Below, one piece after another: positions 6,934-10,452 of a DNA stretch of 10,452 nt (position 1 is the stretch's first letter; the number at the start of each line of letters is the position of its first letter). The notes under the pieces are model-generated. The model was not told the origin of the DNA and made no database searches. It worked only from the letters and a program-made list of their open reading frames with translations. A program made the position numbers and the translations under genes. The stretch covers positions 50,726-61,177 of the forward strand of contig DKPV01000028.1 of assembly GCA_002471375.1 (NCBI GenBank). The letters are read 5' to 3'. This DNA comes from Flavobacteriales bacterium UBA7325. GTDB lineage: Bacteria; Bacteroidota; Bacteroidia; Flavobacteriales_D; Crocinitomicaceae.

Positions 6934-9276
6934 ATGAAATATTTAAAAATAATATCTTGTGTAGTTGCGATAGCGACTATGTCATATAATGTACAAGCGC
7001 AGTGCACTGTTAGTATCCTGCCATCGTCACCTACAATTTCGTGTGGTGATTCAATCGCGCTAAATGCTATTGGTCTTTCGGCATCTCCTGCCTTAGCTAC
7101 TGATTTCAACGCTGGAGCTTTAGGGCCAGGTTGGGCCACGACAGCGACCTTACTTTATTCTAATCCTTGTTTTCCGCCACCAGATGGAACGCCAGCTGCT
7201 TGGTTCGGTAATGTACCACTTCCAAGAACGCTAACAACTAACGCATTCGATGTTAGTTGTGGAGGTCAGGTTTGTTTTGATCTTGATTTTGCAGCAGATG
7301 ATTTTTGTGGAGGATGCAGTGACTGTGAGGATCCAGATTTAACAAATGAAGGTGTATTCTTTCAATACAATGCAGGTGCTGGATGGGTAGATATTTTCTA
7401 CTTTACCGCAGTTTCTGGTTATGCAAACGCGTACTATACTTGGGATAACTACTGCTTTACTTTACCACCTGCTGCGTGGTCACTTAATACTCAATTCAGA
7501 TGGACACAGCCAAGTGCATCGAGTAGTGTAAATGATCACTGGGGAATTGATAATGTAATCATTACACCTTCTAACTGTGGGTATGCTTATGATTGGGCAC
7601 ACGTTGCAGGTACTGATGATCCACAAGGAACGACAGTTGGACCATCTTCTGATGCTACTTATTATGTGGCGTATTACGACACCGTAGGAATAGATACATG
7701 TTACGATACGGTTACAGTTGTAGTCAACCCTTTAGCTGCTTCAGTTATTGCGACTACTACTAGCCTTGACTGCGGTGCATGTACTGATATGAACGTGTCT
7801 ATGGTTGGTGATCCAAACCCTCAAACTTATACATACACTTGGTTTTCATCGATAGTGGCAGATTCAACAGCGGCGACAACAAATATTTGTCCACCTGAAG
7901 GTGCGAGTACGTATATTGCGCAAGTAGTAAACGACATCACAGGCTGTGTAGCCACTGATTCAATAACCCTTGTCACGGCCCTCTGTAATTGTTTCTTTAT
8001 GGATTTTACTGCAACAACTGTATGTCAGCCAGGTCAAGTATTTGATGTAGTTGGTAATTACCAGTATGCATACAGTCCAACAACAGGTTCGATAGATATC
8101 TCGGCTACAAATGGAACAGGAACATATACTACTACAGTTTTACCTCCGTTTACGGATAGCGTAATGACTAACTATACTATTTCCGGGATACCAAATGATG
8201 GCACGCCAACAACAGTAACGATAGTCTTTACAGATTCGTTATCATGTACTGCTACAGTCGTGGTTAACCCTCCTGTATTGCCAACCGTAACAGGGATTTC
8301 TGGCGGTGCAATTTATTGTGAAGGTGATGCAGTGACTAATATTCAAGCAACCGTGACTGGAACTGGTCCGTTCGTTCTTGATTATACATTAGATGGTGTT
8401 GCAAACACTGTTAATAGTGCTCTAAGTCCAATTGATTTAGGCTCTACTGCAGGTGTCTATGTAATTACAGGAATTTCAGATGCTATATGTTCTAATATAG
8501 GTACTGGAACCACTACTATTACGGTGAACGCATTACCAGCTGTTGACGCAGGAGCAGATACAGAAGTATGTATCGGCGATCTTTCAACGTTAAATGGATC
8601 TGGAGCGACAAGTTATTCTTGGGATAATGGAGTGAGTGATGGAGTGAGTTTTACAGCTCCGGCAACTACTGTATATACGGTTACAGGAACAGATGCAAAC
8701 GGATGCTCGAATTCTGATAATGTTACAGTTACAGTACATCCTTACCCAACTGCACCGAATGTGAGTGTTGATGGTCTTGAGTTCTGTTGGAATACACCAT
8801 TGGATCCATTCTTCACGGATGGGACGGCTAGTCTTTATACTTGGTATTCGGATCCAGCTCTGGCTACATTTATTTCAAATGGACCAACGTATACGCCACC
8901 AAACCAAGTTGGAAATCCAACATACTATGTTACTCAGACAGAGAATGGTTGTGAAAGCCCTGCAAGTCCAGTAAGCATTATTATCGTTGGATGTGATGGT
9001 ATCATAGAAGTACCAAACGTAATTACGATTGATGGTGATAACGTAAATGAGTTCTTCACACCTATCGTTGCTTTGAACTTAGTTGAGATGAATACGCTTA
9101 TCGTTAATCGATGGGGTAACGTAATCTTTCAAACAAATGATATAGCAATCAACTGGAACGGAACAGACGCTTCTGGGAAACAAGTTGAGGAAGGAACATA
9201 TTTCTACAAAATCACTTATCTTGATTTAGCAGACAATGAAGTTGTACTTCACGGATCTGTTCAAGTTGTGAAATAA
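6934..9276 (+). CDS. Secreted multidomain adhesin-like protein with T9SS type B sorting domain
   Basis: Large exported protein of 780 residues. The signal peptide ends at VQA (residue 22). After a short Cys-containing segment, residues about 55-212 resemble a Reelin-type jelly-roll: a DFNAG..GPGW opening, an R-x-L-x-T..FDVSCGGQVCFDLDFA core, a DLTNEGVFFQYNAGAGWVDI strand pair and the FRWTQP....DHWGIDNVII closure. A row of Ig/PKD-like modules follows, roughly 213-265, 266-350, 352-447, 448-532, 535-602 (GADTEVCIGDLSTLNGSGA type) and 603-687. The last of these is the Ig-like module with WYSDPALATF and TYYVTQTENGC that often precedes T9SS signals. Residues 690-780 are the gliding motility-associated (CHU_C, type B) C-terminal domain: EVPNVITIDGDNVNEFF, NRWGNVIFQTND, WNGTDASGKQVEEGTYFYKITY. 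It is exported by Sec, then across the outer membrane by T9SS, to be surface-attached or released. The ligand is unknown. It is Thr- and Asn-rich and Lys-poor, usual for such proteins. Confidence 0.92.
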   Translation: MKYLKIISCVVAIATMSYNVQAQCTVSILPSSPTISCGDSIALNAIGLSASPALATDFNAGALGPGWATTATLLYSNPCFPPPDGTPAAWFGNVPLPRTLTTNAFDVSCGGQVCFDLDFAADDFCGGCSDCEDPDLTNEGVFFQYNAGAGWVDIFYFTAVSGYANAYYTWDNYCFTLPPAAWSLNTQFRWTQPSASSSVNDHWGIDNVIITPSNCGYAYDWAHVAGTDDPQGTTVGPSSDATYYVAYYDTVGIDTCYDTVTVVVNPLAASVIATTTSLDCGACTDMNVSMVGDPNPQTYTYTWFSSIVADSTAATTNICPPEGASTYIAQVVNDITGCVATDSITLVTALCNCFFMDFTATTVCQPGQVFDVVGNYQYAYSPTTGSIDISATNGTGTYTTTVLPPFTDSVMTNYTISGIPNDGTPTTVTIVFTDSLSCTATVVVNPPVLPTVTGISGGAIYCEGDAVTNIQATVTGTGPFVLDYTLDGVANTVNSALSPIDLGSTAGVYVITGISDAICSNIGTGTTTITVNALPAVDAGADTEVCIGDLSTLNGSGATSYSWDNGVSDGVSFTAPATTVYTVTGTDANGCSNSDNVTVTVHPYPTAPNVSVDGLEFCWNTPLDPFFTDGTASLYTWYSDPALATFISNGPTYTPPNQVGNPTYYVTQTENGCESPASPVSIIIVGCDGIIEVPNVITIDGDNVNEFFTPIVALNLVEMNTLIVNRWGNVIFQTNDIAINWNGTDASGKQVEEGTYFYKITYLDLADNEVVLHGSVQVVK

Positions 9277-9292
9277 TAGAGATTCTAATATT

Positions 9293-9329
9293 AAAAATCC
9301 GCGCATCACTTAGGTGCGCGGATTTTTTT
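9293..9329. terminator. Bidirectional intrinsic terminator between convergent genes
   Basis: A strong 9-bp stem, ATCCGCGCA (9297-9305) with TGCGCGGAT (9315-9323), which can extend by TC/GG pairs around an ACTTA loop. Seven T residues (9323-9329) follow on the plus strand and five A residues (9293-9297) precede it. It can therefore stop both the T9SS-protein transcript and the oppositely directed globin transcript, whose stop codon is only 14 bases away. Confidence 0.93.
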
Positions 9330-9343
9330 CTGAAAAGAAGAGA

Positions 9344-9685
9344 TTACATTTTACTTTGGATTGTCCAGTTAATCAAGGCTGCACGTTGCCGAGCTGCCTC
9401 TGCTCGCTCTCCTATAAAGAATTGATCGAGAGAAGCGTTGAACAACTTGAGCCATCTGTCAAAGTGCTCTTTAGATAGTTTCATGTGCATGTGCTTTTTG
9501 GTAACATCTGTTGTATATCCAGCTTCATCAAGAAGTACAAATGACCAAAACTGAATCATTTTAGGTTTATGTAGATCAAAATCCATTGATTTAAAGAATG
9601 GTGCTAGCAGATCATCCCGTAACACATCGTTGTAAAAAGTGTCAACCAAAAGGGCAATGTCTTTTTTTGTTTCTATGTCATTCAT
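9344..9685 (-). CDS. Group III truncated haemoglobin
   Basis: Small haem-binding globin of the TrHb3 (Ctb-like) group. Alignment by eye with Campylobacter jejuni Ctb matches the key positions: Tyr18 = B10 (TFYNDVL), His39 = E7 (DLHKPKMIQFW), His65 = proximal F8 (KKHMHM) and Trp78 = G8 (HFDRWLKLF). RAALI near the end matches the family's RA.MI element. It has 113 residues, slightly short for the group (usually about 120-135), mostly because the ends are trimmed. The substrate and role (O2, NO or other ligand handling) cannot be read from sequence. Its ATG overlaps the TGA of a 49-codon membrane ORF by four bases (ATGA), which suggests translational coupling and one transcript. The bidirectional terminator at 9293-9329 ends that transcript. 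Confidence 0.92.
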   Translation of the reverse strand: MNDIETKKDIALLVDTFYNDVLRDDLLAPFFKSMDFDLHKPKMIQFWSFVLLDEAGYTTDVTKKHMHMKLSKEHFDRWLKLFNASLDQFFIGERAEAARQRAALINWTIQSKM

Positions 9686-9831
9686 GGTTTTCTATGTTTC
9701 CAGACTGATCTCAATAATAGAAATGAGAATACTCCGATTGGGATGAATAGAGTAATGTAGCTGAATAGAAGTTTGTTGGCTAAAAGAAAAGCTTTCCTTG
9801 ATCTTTTTCGAATTGATATGGACTTTTCCAT
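9682..9831 (-). CDS. Small single-helix membrane protein, 49 residues, coupled to globin
   Basis: Short ORF on the minus strand reading MEKSISIRKRSRKAFLLANK, then a hydrophobic segment (residues 21-40, LLFSYITLF...FSFLLL), then RSVWKHRKP. The layout of a strongly basic N-terminus (K3, R8, K9, R10, R12, K13), one transmembrane helix and a basic tail is that of a real small membrane protein, not random coding. The start is fixed, because an in-frame TGA lies immediately before the ATG. The stop codon overlaps the globin ATG as ATGA (four shared bases), the classic coupled arrangement. I do not recognise a family, and orientation in the membrane is ambiguous because both ends are basic. It could be a membrane anchor, a subunit or regulator acting with the globin; this is inference. 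Confidence 0.6.
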   Translation of the reverse strand: MEKSISIRKRSRKAFLLANKLLFSYITLFIPIGVFSFLLLRSVWKHRKP

Positions 9832-9865
9832 TCACTTATTTTTTGGGCATACAAAACTGTATAAA

Positions 9866-9879
9866 ACATTACTAAATGT
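9866..9879. promoter_or_regulatory. 5-4-5 palindrome upstream of small ORF-globin unit
   Basis: ACATT (9866-9870), four bases, AATGT (9875-9879): a perfect inverted repeat with the 5-4-5 geometry used by Crp/Fnr-family dimers. It lies 35-48 bases upstream of the minus-strand start at 9831. A weak -7-like element, CAGTTTTG on the minus strand (9852-9859), lies between it and the gene. The half-sites do not match the Fnr sequence TTGAT, and such a palindrome can arise by chance in AT-rich DNA. Confidence 0.25.
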
Positions 9880-9901
9880 AACGCTCAATGCTCACATTCA
9901 G

Positions 9902-9916
9902 GTCGAAAAAATCGAC
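9902..9916 (-). other. Small hairpin between last gene and globin unit
   Basis: GTCGA and TCGAC (9902-9906 and 9912-9916) form a 5-bp stem with a loop of five identical bases. It lies 21 bases past the stop of the minus-strand gene at 9938. No U-tract follows on either strand, so it is at best a weak stop. Read-through from that gene into the globin unit remains possible. Confidence 0.3.
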
Positions 9917-9937
9917 AAGATTTGTTAAAGAGTCTGG

Positions 9938-10452
9938 TTAGGCTAATAGTAACCCTGATTCTCTAAGCTTTGTGATTTCTTTTGAATACCAAAAGGGTTC
10001 AAAATCTCCAAAGTTCAACTCAAAATCATCTTTCAGTTGGTTGAATGTGAGTACCTCTTCCGAATGAATCGACAACGCGTCGAGTTTCTCAATGAGCCAA
10101 TTTCCTTCATTTACTGGGAAACTGATCTCAATAATGTCTTGATTTGTCATAACTTTAAAGACTAACTGATCATGCCTATTTACAATTAATGGAGCCGCTC
10201 CAATCCAAATTGGCTTGGCATTGGGCCTAGTCATAGCCATCAATTCTGTTGCTAAATAGGACTCAATCAAATTATTGGATATCGCCGTTTTTGGGGTTTT
10301 AAAATCAAACCATTCATTCACCGGGACATCAAATCCTATATCGTGCATGAAGTTGTATAAGGATTTCTTTAGGCCATCATTAAACTTAGCGTGATCTATA
10401 CCTGTTCGATCGGTGAATTGAATGTCGTTATCTGCGAATGATATAGACTTGT
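9938..10452 (-). CDS. C-terminal part of a probable B12-binding radical SAM protein (5' end outside window)
   Basis: The frame is open to the window edge, so 171 or so codons at the C-terminus are visible and the ATG at 10348 is internal. The sequence contains SLYNFMHDIGFDVPVNEWFDF, TPKTAISNNLIESYLATELM, TRPNAKPIWIG, PLIVNRHDQLVFKVMT and, near the end, FEPFWYSKEITKLRESGLLLA. From memory this matches the conserved C-terminal region of large Bacteroidota proteins annotated as B12-binding-domain radical SAM enzymes. However, neither the cobalamin domain nor the CxxxCxxC cluster motif lies in the window, so the assignment rests on recall of the tail alone. It appears soluble: no signal peptide or membrane helix is visible in this part. 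The globin unit begins about 106 bases downstream on the same strand, with no clear terminator between them. Confidence 0.5.
   Translation of the reverse strand, partial: KSISFADNDIQFTDRTGIDHAKFNDGLKKSLYNFMHDIGFDVPVNEWFDFKTPKTAISNNLIESYLATELMAMTRPNAKPIWIGAAPLIVNRHDQLVFKVMTNQDIIEISFPVNEGNWLIEKLDALSIHSEEVLTFNQLKDDFELNFGDFEPFWYSKEITKLRESGLLLA

Noticed and set aside
6918..7139. Minus-strand open frame of 73 codons at the start of the T9SS gene
   Set aside because: It lies over the signal peptide and first module of a well-supported gene; its translation has no family features.
10346..10348. ATG as the start of the last minus-strand gene
   Set aside because: The frame continues upstream without a stop to the window edge, and the upstream residues (including SLYNF) read as part of the same conserved protein.
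1..10452. Search for defence systems, CRISPR-like repeats, insertion sequences, phage genes, tRNAs
   Set aside because: No direct repeat arrays, terminal inverted repeats, transposase or nuclease motifs, or cloverleaf sequences were seen; the genes are mostly core functions with consistent composition.

Overview
The window reads as an ordinary stretch of chromosome from a Bacteroidota bacterium, most likely of the Flavobacteriia type. The main reasons are a protein with a type IX secretion (T9SS) type B sorting domain, the uppS-bamA-ompH-ompH-murI gene order familiar from that class, TAnnTTTG-like promoter elements, the absence of Shine-Dalgarno sequences before nearly all starts (A/T-rich leaders instead), and AT-rich codon use. 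I see no phage, transposon, CRISPR, tRNA or rRNA sequence, and no clear sign of recent transfer.
Layout, left to right. Bases 1-783: the 3' end of atpD (with its DELSEED motif) and a short atpC, closed by a strong intrinsic terminator. Bases 800-5400: an envelope-biogenesis operon of uppS (undecaprenyl diphosphate synthase), bamA (outer-membrane assembly barrel) overlapping it by one base, and two ompH/skp periplasmic chaperone paralogues, each preceded by a small hairpin and an A-rich leader; a strong terminator follows. Bases 5400-6285: murI (glutamate racemase) behind its own likely promoter. Bases 6380-9330: a likely two-gene unit of an unrecognised 161-residue exported protein and a 780-residue secreted multidomain protein (Reelin-like jelly roll, Ig/PKD-like modules, T9SS type B C-terminal domain), closed by a bidirectional terminator. 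Bases 9344-10452, minus strand: a group III truncated haemoglobin, a 49-codon single-helix membrane protein overlapping its start by four bases, and the 3' end of a larger gene whose sequence resembles the C-terminal region of Bacteroidota B12-binding radical SAM proteins.
Functionally, the left half supplies energy conversion, the lipid carrier and D-glutamate for peptidoglycan, and the machinery that folds and inserts outer-membrane proteins. T9SS and outer-membrane proteins such as the adhesin-like protein downstream depend on that envelope. The right edge holds a possible haem/oxygen or NO-related operon. Most of the window is core genome. The points most worth a second look are the tiny membrane ORF coupled to the globin, the Reelin-like module in the T9SS cargo protein, and the paired hairpins before the two ompH genes.
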